Notes under the pieces: generated by a model
Databases searched by the model: none
Seen by the model: the letters and a program-made list of their open reading frames with translations, nothing else
What the model was told of the DNA's origin: nothing
Shown here: in pieces, positions 1 through 8,114 of the stretch
Position numbering within the stretch: position 1 is the stretch's first letter
Layout: the number at the start of each line of letters is the position of its first letter
Assembly: GCA_902796025.1 (NCBI GenBank)
Contig: CADBNW010000217.1
Coordinates: 1 to 64,000 of the forward strand
Length of the DNA stretch: 64,000 bases
DNA from: an uncultured Eubacteriales bacterium
Lineage (GTDB): Bacteria; Bacillota; Clostridia; Christensenellales; Aristaeellaceae
Reading direction: 5' to 3'
Position numbers and translations under genes: made by a program

Positions 1-3000
1 ATCGACGCCCTCCGCGACGAATACGAGCTGATCGGCTGGTACACGGACGCCGCGCTCAAAAAGCCGTTCAACTTTAACGCCTATGTGTTAAACGAACAAA
101 CGGTTACAGCGGCCTACGACAAGCAGACAGATTACACGGATCCCTACAACAGCTACGGCGTGCTCATCGGCCCCGGTACGAACAGCGACAGCATCAATGG
201 TCGATTCTGGATTACCAAAAAGCTGGACCTGTACGCCAAATGGCGCGCAAAGATCGAGGGCGCGCAGGGCATCAACGTGCGCTTCGTCTCAATGGAAGGC
301 ACCTTTGAAGGCGGCGACACAGTGCGCTTCGACCCGCTCACCTACTATCTGGACAGGGCGGAGGCCACGGCCTATTCCGCGCCCATTCCGAACGACGAAA
401 CGAAGCAGTTCCTGCACTGGGTCGTGCAGACCTGGAACGGAAGCGAGTTTGTGGATACCAATGTGCACGTTTTTGCGGGCGACACTTTCGAGGTGTTAAA
501 GCAAAACGCCCAGCGCACTGAGCTTGCGGGACACACTGAGCAAAACCCGAAGTACCAGTACATCGTGCAGCTTCGCGCCGAGTACGGCGACAGGGAAGAA
601 AAGACGCCCACGCACATCCACTGGTTCAAAAATGACGGGGTGGAGACCAGCGCGATCCGAAGCGACCTGCACCTGCACATCAACGAGGCAGTGAGCATCG
701 TTCCTGCGCAGACCCGGCCCGGCTACACCTTCCTTGGCTGGGCGCGCATCCAGGAAGCCGAGGGCGAGGACGGGACATTGCGTCCCAACTACCCCGTGAC
801 CGTGGCGGACGTCTATTTGAAGTACGAAAACGGAACGTATTACGAGATGGACAGCGGCATCGCCGGGACACAGGCGGTCACCCAGGTGGCGGCGGACGAG
901 GCCGAGCCCTATCACGCCATGTACGCCGTCTGGGAACCGGCTCCCTACGACGTAACGGTAAGCAAGACCTTTGCAGGCATAGAAGCGGACGAGATCCCCT
1001 CCGCTTACCAAATCGCCTATCAGGACCAGTATGCCCAGCACAAGACCCAGGGCATTCTGAAGCTGACGGACGAAGGCGTAAGCGTAAGCGCGGATCGGCT
1101 GAGCTATACCTGGGTGATCGAGGACGTACCCTACGAAAGCATCCTAAGCCTCACGGAAAGCGCTTACCAAAACGACTACTTCACCGTAGCGGCCAGCGCC
1201 GCAGTGGCTGGCGGACAGGCGCAGACCCTCACGGAAACGGACGGCAGCTTCTCGATTGATCTTACCATCGATCTGGATACCGCTAAAAATACCGCAAGCT
1301 TCGTAAACACCTATACCCGCACGAAGGCGGACGTAACAGTGACCAAAACCTTCGAGGGCATCGAAGCAAGCGACATCCCCGCCGCCTTTGCGATCACCAA
1401 CGACTATAACAGCGTGGTCTTCACAAAGGAAAACGGCTCGGCCAGCGCAAACGGCCTCGTCTACAGCTGGACGCTTGAAAAGATCCCGCTTGGGCAAAAC
1501 GTCGTCTTTACAGAAAGCGGTTACGCCCTGCAGGGCTACGCGGTGTACGCAAGCCCCGCCCCGCAGGCGGAAGTGAGCGTAACAGCCGACGGGCAAAACG
1601 CGGCCTCCTTCACAAACGTCTACGCGGAGCGAAAGGACATAAGCGTGACCAAGACCTTTACCGGTCTTACCCAAACGGATCTTGACGCACTGAAGTCCGG
1701 CTTCAAGATCGTCTACTCCGTAAACGGCAGCGTGCTTGGTGAACTAAAGCTTACGGATCCGGACGTCACGGTAAACGGCACCACCTATACCTGGACGGTC
1801 AAAGACGCGGGCGTTGGCCTTGAATATGCCTTTGCAGAGGAAGGCTATACGCATCCTGAATACGACGTAAGCGTAAGCACCACGGGAAATCCTCTCGTCG
1901 TAAGCAGAGCGGGAAGCAACCGGGTCAGCATCACAAACGCCTACACGCACAAAACCGCGCCCCTTACGATCAGCAAAACCGTCACGGTCCCGGAAGGCTT
2001 TACGCTGGATGCAAGCAAGAGCTTTGCCTTTACCATCACCGTCAGCGATACGCCGGCGCTTACCGGCAGCTTTGGGGGCGTTACGCTTACAAACGGCCAG
2101 GGCAGCTTCAGCCTGAAGCACGGACAAAGCATAACTCTCACGGGCCTTCCCGTCGGCGCAGCCTACAGCATCGCGGAGGCCGCAGCCCGGGGCTACACGC
2201 CGGACGCGCCCGTAAAGAGCGGCACGATCCAGGAGGGCGAAAACCTGGTCGCCTTTACAAACAGCTATCAGGCAAGCAGCGTCGCGGCGCAGATCCCGGT
2301 AACCAAGGTCCTAAGCGTCCAAAGCGGCACTGCCCCGGACATCACTGAGCAGTACACCTTCATCATCGCCCCGGTGGACGGCGCGGTAATGCCTTCCGCT
2401 GTCACGGTAAAGAACCCTGACGCCACAGGCGGCACGGTCAGCTATCCCGCCGTTACCTACACGCAGCCCGGGACCTACGAATACCTCATCACCGAAAGCG
2501 GCGACGTGCCGGGCGTGGTAAACGACAGCGCTGCTGCAAGCGGCAAGACCGCTGTGGTCACCGTTACAGACGACGGACAGGGGCAACTGCACGCAACGGT
2601 CGCAGGCGTAAGCTTTACCAACAGCTATTCCGAGGTAAGCGTAAGCGTGACCAAAGCCTGGGCAGACGGCAGCGACAAATACGGCCTGCGCCCGGAAAAC
2701 CTCACACTTACCCTGAAACGCCAAAACGACCTCGTGGACCTTTTGCCGACCGTCACTAAAAACGGCGATGCTTGGGTCTACACCTGGACGGGCCTTCCCG
2801 AAAAGAACAGCGCGGGTCAGGCCTATGAATACAGCGTTTCCGAAGACAGCGTGCCTTCCGGCTACAGCGCAAGCGGCTCTCCCGCCGTAAACGGCGGAAC
2901 CATCACAAACACCCTGGATGCCGGAAGCCTTACCGTCACAAAGATCGTGACGATCGATCCGGAAAGCGCGGCAGGAAGCAAGACCTATTCCTTCACTGTC

Positions 3001-3753
3001 ACTACGGTAGCGAATGGAAAGACCCTGTACGTGCAAAGCGACGCGTCACTTTCTGAGACCGCCTACAGCTTTACGGGGCTTACTCCGGACAGCCCGATCA
3101 GCATCGATGGCCTGCCCGCAGGCATCTATACTGTAACGGAGCAGGGCACGGAGGAGGGCGGCGCAGCGCAGATCGAAACCTACAGCTTAAGCGCAAGCGG
3201 CGGCGGACAGGTCGCGGTCGAAAAAGGGAAGACGGCAAGTGCGCAACTGGTCAACGCCTATACGCGCGATACTGCATCCCTCAGCGTTTCAAAAATCGTC
3301 GACGGCAACATGGGCAACCGGGAAACGCCGTTTGCCTTCACCGTGACGCTCGAAAGCGCGCTGCCTTCCGATTACACAGCGCCCGAGGGCGTAAGCCTGA
3401 ACGCGGACAGAACAGTCCTCAGCTTTTCCTTAAAGCACGGGCAAAGCGTCACCCTGCCCGATCTGCCGATCGGCGCTATGCTCACGATCCTTGAGACGAA
3501 CGGCTCCGGCTACAGCACGAGCCACAGCGTTCCCGGCGGGGAGGATACCGCATCCGAAGACAGCCAACAGGCCCGGACCTGCGCCTTCACTCTGCTGGCG
3601 GAAGGAGCCGCGATCAGCTACACCAACAGCCTGAACGTGGTCATTCCAACCGGCATCGCGCTGGACAGCCTGCCTTATCTTGTGCTTATCACGCTTGGCG
3701 TTTTGATGCTTGCGCTGCTTGCGCCCTTCAAGCGCCGCAAAAGGGAGGACTGA
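1..3753 (+). CDS. Large multi-domain pilus adhesin / cell-wall surface protein (5' partial)
   Basis: The frame is open from base 1, so the N-terminus with its signal peptide lies outside the window; the GTG at 85 is internal. About 1250 residues are visible. The first third has InlB B-repeat-like pieces (ELIGWYTD near residue 10, GYTFLGW near 240). From about residue 315 come eight beta-sandwich units that begin VTVSKTF, VTVTKTF, ISVTKTF, LTISKTV, IPVTKVL, VSVTKAW, LTVTKIV and LSVSKIV. They mostly end in a TNxY/TNS-type motif, the Lys and Asn expected for Cna-B/FctA-type intramolecular isopeptide bonds. The C-terminus has a sorting signal, IPTG followed by D-SLPY, then a hydrophobic stretch and a KRRKRED tail. 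It heads the pilus operon and matches the Cpa-type tip adhesin position. Adhesin function is inferred. Confidence 0.85.
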   Translation: MDALRDEYELIGWYTDAALKKPFNFNAYVLNEQTVTAAYDKQTDYTDPYNSYGVLIGPGTNSDSINGRFWITKKLDLYAKWRAKIEGAQGINVRFVSMEGTFEGGDTVRFDPLTYYLDRAEATAYSAPIPNDETKQFLHWVVQTWNGSEFVDTNVHVFAGDTFEVLKQNAQRTELAGHTEQNPKYQYIVQLRAEYGDREEKTPTHIHWFKNDGVETSAIRSDLHLHINEAVSIVPAQTRPGYTFLGWARIQEAEGEDGTLRPNYPVTVADVYLKYENGTYYEMDSGIAGTQAVTQVAADEAEPYHAMYAVWEPAPYDVTVSKTFAGIEADEIPSAYQIAYQDQYAQHKTQGILKLTDEGVSVSADRLSYTWVIEDVPYESILSLTESAYQNDYFTVAASAAVAGGQAQTLTETDGSFSIDLTIDLDTAKNTASFVNTYTRTKADVTVTKTFEGIEASDIPAAFAITNDYNSVVFTKENGSASANGLVYSWTLEKIPLGQNVVFTESGYALQGYAVYASPAPQAEVSVTADGQNAASFTNVYAERKDISVTKTFTGLTQTDLDALKSGFKIVYSVNGSVLGELKLTDPDVTVNGTTYTWTVKDAGVGLEYAFAEEGYTHPEYDVSVSTTGNPLVVSRAGSNRVSITNAYTHKTAPLTISKTVTVPEGFTLDASKSFAFTITVSDTPALTGSFGGVTLTNGQGSFSLKHGQSITLTGLPVGAAYSIAEAAARGYTPDAPVKSGTIQEGENLVAFTNSYQASSVAAQIPVTKVLSVQSGTAPDITEQYTFIIAPVDGAVMPSAVTVKNPDATGGTVSYPAVTYTQPGTYEYLITESGDVPGVVNDSAAASGKTAVVTVTDDGQGQLHATVAGVSFTNSYSEVSVSVTKAWADGSDKYGLRPENLTLTLKRQNDLVDLLPTVTKNGDAWVYTWTGLPEKNSAGQAYEYSVSEDSVPSGYSASGSPAVNGGTITNTLDAGSLTVTKIVTIDPESAAGSKTYSFTVTTVANGKTLYVQSDASLSETAYSFTGLTPDSPISIDGLPAGIYTVTEQGTEEGGAAQIETYSLSASGGGQVAVEKGKTASAQLVNAYTRDTASLSVSKIVDGNMGNRETPFAFTVTLESALPSDYTAPEGVSLNADRTVLSFSLKHGQSVTLPDLPIGAMLTILETNGSGYSTSHSVPGGEDTASEDSQQARTCAFTLLAEGAAISYTNSLNVVIPTGIALDSLPYLVLITLGVLMLALLAPFKRRKRED

Positions 3754-3755
3754 AA

Positions 3756-4007
3756 ATGGCCTTATCCTTCCAACAGGAGCAGGAGCAGAAGATCGCGCTC
3801 TGGCTCAAAAACCTGAAGTTCCGCAAGCGCATCTTTGGCGGTGTACGCGAAAGCGACGTCTTCAAAAAGATCAGCGAGCTGGACGATATGTACAAAGAGG
3901 CGCTGCTGGCGGAGCGCGCGCGCTACGATGCGCTGTTAAGCCAGCAGGCAGCCGCCCCAACCCAGTCTGAAACGCCCGGGGATTCGGAAGCGGGTAATCA
4001 GACCTAA
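3756..4007 (+). CDS. Small charged coiled-coil protein of the pilus operon, unknown function
   Basis: An 83-residue protein starting 2 bases after the adhesin stop, with an AGGGAGG ribosome-binding site overlapping the end of that gene. It has no signal peptide and no membrane segment, so it should be cytoplasmic. Residues 12-62 are rich in Lys, Arg, Glu and Leu and look like a helical coiled coil (FRKRIFGGVRESDVFKKI, then a Leu-spaced helix through ARYDALL). The last 20 residues are a polar Gln/Ala/Thr tail. The helix faintly recalls the DivIVA-like N-terminal pattern, but I cannot assign a family. Its place between adhesin and SipA-like gene suggests a cytosolic partner of pilus assembly or secretion; that is inference only. 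Confidence 0.7.
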   Translation: MALSFQQEQEQKIALWLKNLKFRKRIFGGVRESDVFKKISELDDMYKEALLAERARYDALLSQQAAAPTQSETPGDSEAGNQT

Positions 4008-4077
4008 GACCCATATTCCCGCCGCGAAGCGTTAAGCCCTTCCCCGAGGACGAAGCGCCGACCGGCGACAGGGCAGC

Positions 4078-4106
4078 AAGGAGGTGACAGTATCACAAAG
4101 GATACT
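4078..4106 (+). promoter_or_regulatory. Strong Shine-Dalgarno followed by a small hairpin abutting the start codon
   Basis: AAGGAGGTGA (4078-4087) is a near-perfect anti-16S match but its GGAGG core lies 22 bases from the ATG at 4107. Between them AGTATC (4089-4094) and GATACT (4101-4106) form a 6-bp stem with loop ACAAAG, ending exactly at the ATG. Folding would bring the strong site to about 4 bases from the start. A weaker AAGGA (4098-4102) lies inside the stem-loop and could be the real site. Confidence 0.45.
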
Positions 4107-4652
4107 ATGAGCATTCAGGACGTGATCATCCAGCGACGCCGCCGGGCGTTTGACCGCGAAGGGTGGCTAGCGCTATTTGGACGGATCGCACTGATTGCGC
4201 TCATTGCGTATCTTGTGTTTACGCAAGCCTTTCTGCTGACCCAGAATCATGGGCAGAACATGTTTCCCGCGCTGAAGGACGGCGATCTGTGCATCGTGTA
4301 CCGCACAGGCCTGATGGCGCTGACGGGGGAAAAGCTGAAATCCGGTGACATCATCACCTACACCTGCGAGGGGCAGCGGCTGATCGGCCGCGTCGCCGCC
4401 GCAGCGGGGGATATCGTGATGATCACGCAGGACGGCGATCTCAGCGTCAACGGCGTGCGTCAAACGGGCGAGATCGTGTTCCCGACCTACCCCCGGGATG
4501 GCGCGAGCTATCCCCTCAAGGTTCCCGAAGGCGAGCTGTTCGTGCTGGGCGATTACCGCACCCAGGCAAAGGACAGCCGCGACACAGGAACCGTCCCTGT
4601 AAAAAGCGTCGAGGGCAAGGTGATCTCCATCCTGCGCCGGCGCGGCCTGTAG
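4107..4652 (+). CDS. SipA-like signal peptidase I homologue, catalytically degenerate, pilus assembly
   Basis: A 181-residue S26-family protein with one N-terminal membrane anchor (residues 22-44) and an external domain. Box B reads HGQNMFPALKDGD, so Asn51 sits where the nucleophilic Ser of the GxSMxP motif belongs. Box D reads LIGRVAAAAGD, so Gly94 replaces the general-base Lys of the KRV motif. The later GD..T..DSRDTG box is intact, so the fold is kept while peptidase chemistry should be lost. Streptococcus pyogenes SipA, needed for FCT pilus polymerisation, is also reported to lack both residues. The position directly before the major pilin agrees. I infer a pilus assembly or chaperone role, not signal-peptide cleavage. 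Confidence 0.85.
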   Translation: MSIQDVIIQRRRRAFDREGWLALFGRIALIALIAYLVFTQAFLLTQNHGQNMFPALKDGDLCIVYRTGLMALTGEKLKSGDIITYTCEGQRLIGRVAAAAGDIVMITQDGDLSVNGVRQTGEIVFPTYPRDGASYPLKVPEGELFVLGDYRTQAKDSRDTGTVPVKSVEGKVISILRRRGL

Positions 4653-4665
4653 GGAAAAGCAACCC

Positions 4666-4733
4666 TTGAGAGCAATCTCAACCACAGGGGATCAGCTCCC
4701 CATACGATTTGGTGTTTACGGCGCTCGCCGTAA
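4666..4733 (+). other. Two short hairpins in the major-pilin leader
   Basis: In the 109-base gap before the major pilin, TTGAGA/TCTCAA (4666-4681, loop GCAA) and TTACGGCG/CGCCGTAA (4716-4733) can each form a stem. Neither has a U-tract. They may act as RNA processing or stability elements upstream of the highly expressed pilin; this is inference. Confidence 0.35.
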
Positions 4734-4761
4734 CATACATTCACTACTTAGGAGGACGAAC

Positions 4762-5814
4762 ATGAAAAAATTCCTTGCGATCCTGCTGGCCATGATGCTG
4801 GCAATGGTGAGCGTGGCCGCGCTGGCCGAAGGTGAGACGACAACTGTGCCTGACATTGGCAAGGAGATCGGGAACCCTGCCATCGGAACCGACCCGATTA
4901 CCTTTATTATAACCAAAACCTACGAAAAAGTCGGTAACGACAGCGCAGTGAACCCGGCTGACGTTCTGAAGTTCGAAGTGTCAGAGGGAAGCTTCGAAAA
5001 CGCTGGTACAACGGCTCCCAGCCCCATTCCCGCACCTACGATCGCAGACGTAACTGTAAATGCCGGTACGGATATAGCTGAGATCAAAGTTTCCCTGCCT
5101 GCCTATACGGTGCCTGGCGTATACAGCTACCAGATCAAGGAAACTGACACCAATGTCGCCGGTATCACCTATATGTCCGATACCCTGTACCTGGTCGTTA
5201 CCGTTATCAACGGCGAAACGGCCGGCAGCTACAAAATCGGCGGTATTGCCGTGCATAAAGGATCTGCAACTGGCACCAAGATCGACGATTTTGTAAATAC
5301 CTACGGCGCGGGCACTCTTGAGATCTCAAAGACCGTAGCAGGCAACCAGGGCGATACCGCAAAGGTATGGAACTTCACCGTGACCCTGACCGCTCCTGAA
5401 GGCGACACCGTGAACGCGCCCATTACTGTCAAGACTGACAGCAACTTCACCTCCTTCAAAGAGGGAGAAACCGCTGTGCCCGCCACCGGAATCGCCGCCA
5501 ACTGGACTGGCACCAAAACCTTCGCCCTCCAGCTCAAGCATGGTCAGAAGATCACCCTTGAAAACATCCCCGCGGGTGTGACCTACAGCGTCAGCGAAAC
5601 CGAAGCGAATCAGGATGGCTATACAACTACAGTCGGATCCGAGACCGGAACCGTGGCAGCAAAGGTCGACAGTACGGTCGATTACACCAACACCAAGAAC
5701 ATCGTGATCGACACCGGTATCTCCGTCGATACCCTGCCTTACATGATGATCATGGCCCTGGCGCTGCTTGGTGCCGCCCTGCTGGTGGTTCGCCGCCGCA
5801 AGGAGCAGTTCTAA
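4762..5814 (+). CDS. FctA/Spy0128-like major pilin, sortase substrate
   Basis: The start is ATG 4762, with GGAGG at 4751-4755 and an immediate signal peptide (MKKFLAILLAMMLAMVSVAALA, cleaved before EGE). The mature protein has about 325 residues. The N-terminal half resembles the pilin isopeptide-linkage (Spy0128/FctA) domain: ITFIITKTYEK at the start, then a SYQIKETD strand and a FVNTY end that supplies the isopeptide Asn. A second sandwich begins LEISKTVAG and ends DYTNTK. The C-terminus is a sorting signal, IDTG followed by D-TLPY, then a hydrophobic segment and RRRKEQF. This compact two-domain architecture, next to a sortase, fits the polymerising backbone subunit. The upstream reading frame to 4666 has no ribosome-binding site and is rejected. 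Confidence 0.9.
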   Translation: MKKFLAILLAMMLAMVSVAALAEGETTTVPDIGKEIGNPAIGTDPITFIITKTYEKVGNDSAVNPADVLKFEVSEGSFENAGTTAPSPIPAPTIADVTVNAGTDIAEIKVSLPAYTVPGVYSYQIKETDTNVAGITYMSDTLYLVVTVINGETAGSYKIGGIAVHKGSATGTKIDDFVNTYGAGTLEISKTVAGNQGDTAKVWNFTVTLTAPEGDTVNAPITVKTDSNFTSFKEGETAVPATGIAANWTGTKTFALQLKHGQKITLENIPAGVTYSVSETEANQDGYTTTVGSETGTVAAKVDSTVDYTNTKNIVIDTGISVDTLPYMMIMALALLGAALLVVRRRKEQF

Positions 5815-5853
5815 GCAAGGCTTGAACTGAGTTCATCTAAGTAAAACACCCTT

Positions 5854-5892
5854 TTGCCCGGAGAGCGGTGCTCCCGGTCTCCGGGCAATTTC
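5854..5892 (+). terminator. Terminator-like hairpin between major pilin and sortase
   Basis: TTGCCCGGAG (5854-5863) pairs perfectly with CTCCGGGCAA (5879-5888) around a 15-base loop, followed by TTTCT. The strong GC stem with a short U-tract suggests partial termination, which would keep pilin transcripts more abundant than sortase transcripts. Confidence 0.6.
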
Positions 5893-5924
5893 TGCTAAAG
5901 CAATCACTTACAAAACGAGGAAGC

Positions 5925-6704
5925 ATGAGACGCATTCTGAATTTCGCAAACGCACTGGTAAGTCTGTGCGCGGGACTGTGCATCGCGGTAAGCCTGTTAT
6001 ACGCGGGCTTTGCCCTTTGGGACAACGGCCAGATCTATGCCCAGGCGGAAGGTCCTACTCAGGAAATGAGAAGTCTTATGTCTTCAAGGACCCCTGAGGA
6101 GCAAAACGCCCAGGGCGAAGAAGCCCAGTCTCCTCTTGCGGAAATGCAAAAGATCAATCCGGATGTCACCGGATGGATCACAGTGCCGAATACCGGCATC
6201 GATTACCCTGTCGTGCAGGGAGAACATAACCTCACTTACATCAACACTGACGTCTACGGAAACTTTGCCCTTGCTGGCAGCATTTACTTAGATTCCCGAA
6301 ACCACCGCGATTACAGCGATAATTACAGTCTGCTCTACGGTCACAACATGAGCAGGCACCGCATGTTCAGCGACGTGAATCTATTCAAACAGGCGGACTT
6401 TTTCGCCCGGAATACGGAAGCCGTCCTGTACACCGAAAACGAAAACTTTCTTCTGCAGAGCATAAGCTGCATCCTTACGCCCGCGTCCGACAGCCAGATC
6501 ATGAACCCCGAAAACTGGAACACGCTGAGCCTGGATCAGTACGTTGAAAAAGTGTGCAACAACGCTGTCAACGTAAACGAAGCGGGCCTTGAAGCGCTGA
6601 AAGCGTTGATCGCAGCGGGGCTGCAGCCTAGAATCCTGGCCCTTAGTACCTGCTCTGAAGAATATACCGACGCACGAACGATCCTGCTCATGCTGATGAA
6701 CTGA
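5925..6704 (+). CDS. Class B sortase, pilus polymerase
   Basis: The start is ATG 5925 with GAGGAAG at 5917-5923; a GTG further upstream lies inside the terminator hairpin. The 259-residue protein has an N-terminal membrane anchor (residues 9-28) and then the sortase barrel. The catalytic triad is visible: His140 in YGHNM, Cys243 in LSTC and Arg251 in DARTIL. The length, the DVTGWITVPNTGIDYPVVQG entry strand and the YINTDVYGNF segment are typical of class B. It lies between the major and basal pilins, so it probably cleaves the IPTG/IDTG sorting signals of this operon and polymerises the subunits, as the class B SrtC enzymes of streptococcal FCT islands do. No housekeeping class A sortase is in the window. 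Confidence 0.92.
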   Translation: MRRILNFANALVSLCAGLCIAVSLLYAGFALWDNGQIYAQAEGPTQEMRSLMSSRTPEEQNAQGEEAQSPLAEMQKINPDVTGWITVPNTGIDYPVVQGEHNLTYINTDVYGNFALAGSIYLDSRNHRDYSDNYSLLYGHNMSRHRMFSDVNLFKQADFFARNTEAVLYTENENFLLQSISCILTPASDSQIMNPENWNTLSLDQYVEKVCNNAVNVNEAGLEALKALIAAGLQPRILALSTCSEEYTDARTILLMLMN

Positions 6705-6764
6705 TTTTTTCATCTGCTGAGCGCAGACATATAATTTCTCTCCGAATGCTTGGAGGTTTTTTCA

Positions 6765-8102
6765 ATGGCATCGTCAAGATTCCTTAAATTATGGGGCGCA
6801 GCGCTGCTTTTGCTGCTGGCGCTTTCGCTGTGCGCCTTTGCGGCGCAGGGCGAAGGGCAAAGGGCCAGCCTTGCAGCCGTCGCCCAGGTAGAGGTAACGC
6901 TTCAGGGCACGCCGCCCGAAACTGCGGAAAGCTATGTGATCGAGCTTAAGGCGGACGATGCGTCCTTTCCCATGCCGGAGGGCTCTGTGGACGGATGCTG
7001 CACCCTCACCCTTGAAGGCACCGGCACGGCCTCTTTCCCCAAAATGGAGTTTGACAAGCTCGGCGTTTACACCTACACCATCGCGCAGCGCGCTGGCAGC
7101 GAACCTACCGCGATCCAATACGATGCCAAACAGTATAATTTGAAAATCACTGTGTATCGGGACGAAGAGACGGATCAGTACTATTTGCAGGAGGCCCTGC
7201 GCGAGGCGGGCGGCGAGGACAAAACCGATGTCGCCGTCTTCCTAAACGAGTACGAGATCGAGCTTACTGAGGTAAGCGTTTCCAAAATTTGGAACGACGC
7301 AAACGATCAGGACGGATTGCGCCCGGATGCGCTCACTGTGACGCTCTCAGACGGCCAGACCGCGGCCCTGAACGCGGAAAACGACTGGAGCGCCACCATT
7401 ACCGACATCCCGCGCTTTGAGGAAAACAGCCGAAACGAAATCGAATACACCTGGACCGAGGAGGAGATCCCCGGCTACACGCTGACTGAAACGGTCACGG
7501 AGGAAAACGCCACCGCCTTTACCAATACCCACATCCCCGCGACGCGCAGCCTCACTGTGCGAAAGCTGTGGCAGGACGAGGACGAGAGCGCCCGTCCGGA
7601 GAGCCTCATCATGGTGCTGATGGGCGGGAACGCCCCGCAGACCGTCACGCTGAACGCTGCCAACAACTGGGAAGCGACCCTTGAAAACCTGCCCGTCAAC
7701 CGAAACGGCGCGCCTATCCAGTACACCTGGCTTGAGCCTCGCGTAAACGGCTACACGCAGACCGCCGCTGTAAGCGAGGGGGATGTAACGACCTTTACCA
7801 ACACGCGCAATCAGACCCCGCCGGACGACAGGGAATTCAGCGTGACGGTACACTACCGCTACTGGAACGGCGAAACCGCCGCCGAGAGCGTGCGCGAGAT
7901 CCACAAGGTCGGCGAAGGATACAGCATCACCTCGCCGAGCCTGCCCGGCTATCGCTGCTCGCGCCCGCTCATCGAGGGTCAGCAGCCCGCAAAGCACATC
8001 GAGTTTGTCGTCATCTACACGCCGGACACCGTCACCATTACCGATCCGCCGACCCCCTTGGGCGTTGGAGCGATTATAAACATCGGCGACTGCCTCGAAT
8101 AA
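6765..8102 (+). CDS. Minor / basal pilin with FctA-like, Cna-B and MucBP-like domains
   Basis: The start is ATG 6765, with GGAGG at 6752-6756 and a clear signal peptide (hydrophobic LLLLLALSLCAFA). About 420 mature residues follow. An N-terminal FctA-like domain (VEVTLQG to FLNEY) precedes two Cna-B domains (VSVSKIW to FTNTH, LTVRKLW to FTNTR) and a C-terminal MucBP-like module (FSVTVHYRYWNGE). The protein ends PPTPLGVGAIINIGDCLE with no hydrophobic segment or positive tail, so it has no normal cell-wall sorting signal. By position it matches FctB, the base subunit. How it is anchored is unclear; the TPLG near the end could be an unusual acceptor or sortase site. It lies 60 bases after the sortase. 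Confidence 0.8.
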   Translation: MASSRFLKLWGAALLLLLALSLCAFAAQGEGQRASLAAVAQVEVTLQGTPPETAESYVIELKADDASFPMPEGSVDGCCTLTLEGTGTASFPKMEFDKLGVYTYTIAQRAGSEPTAIQYDAKQYNLKITVYRDEETDQYYLQEALREAGGEDKTDVAVFLNEYEIELTEVSVSKIWNDANDQDGLRPDALTVTLSDGQTAALNAENDWSATITDIPRFEENSRNEIEYTWTEEEIPGYTLTETVTEENATAFTNTHIPATRSLTVRKLWQDEDESARPESLIMVLMGGNAPQTVTLNAANNWEATLENLPVNRNGAPIQYTWLEPRVNGYTQTAAVSEGDVTTFTNTRNQTPPDDREFSVTVHYRYWNGETAAESVREIHKVGEGYSITSPSLPGYRCSRPLIEGQQPAKHIEFVVIYTPDTVTITDPPTPLGVGAIINIGDCLE

Positions 8103-8114
8103 GGGGGAGACAAA

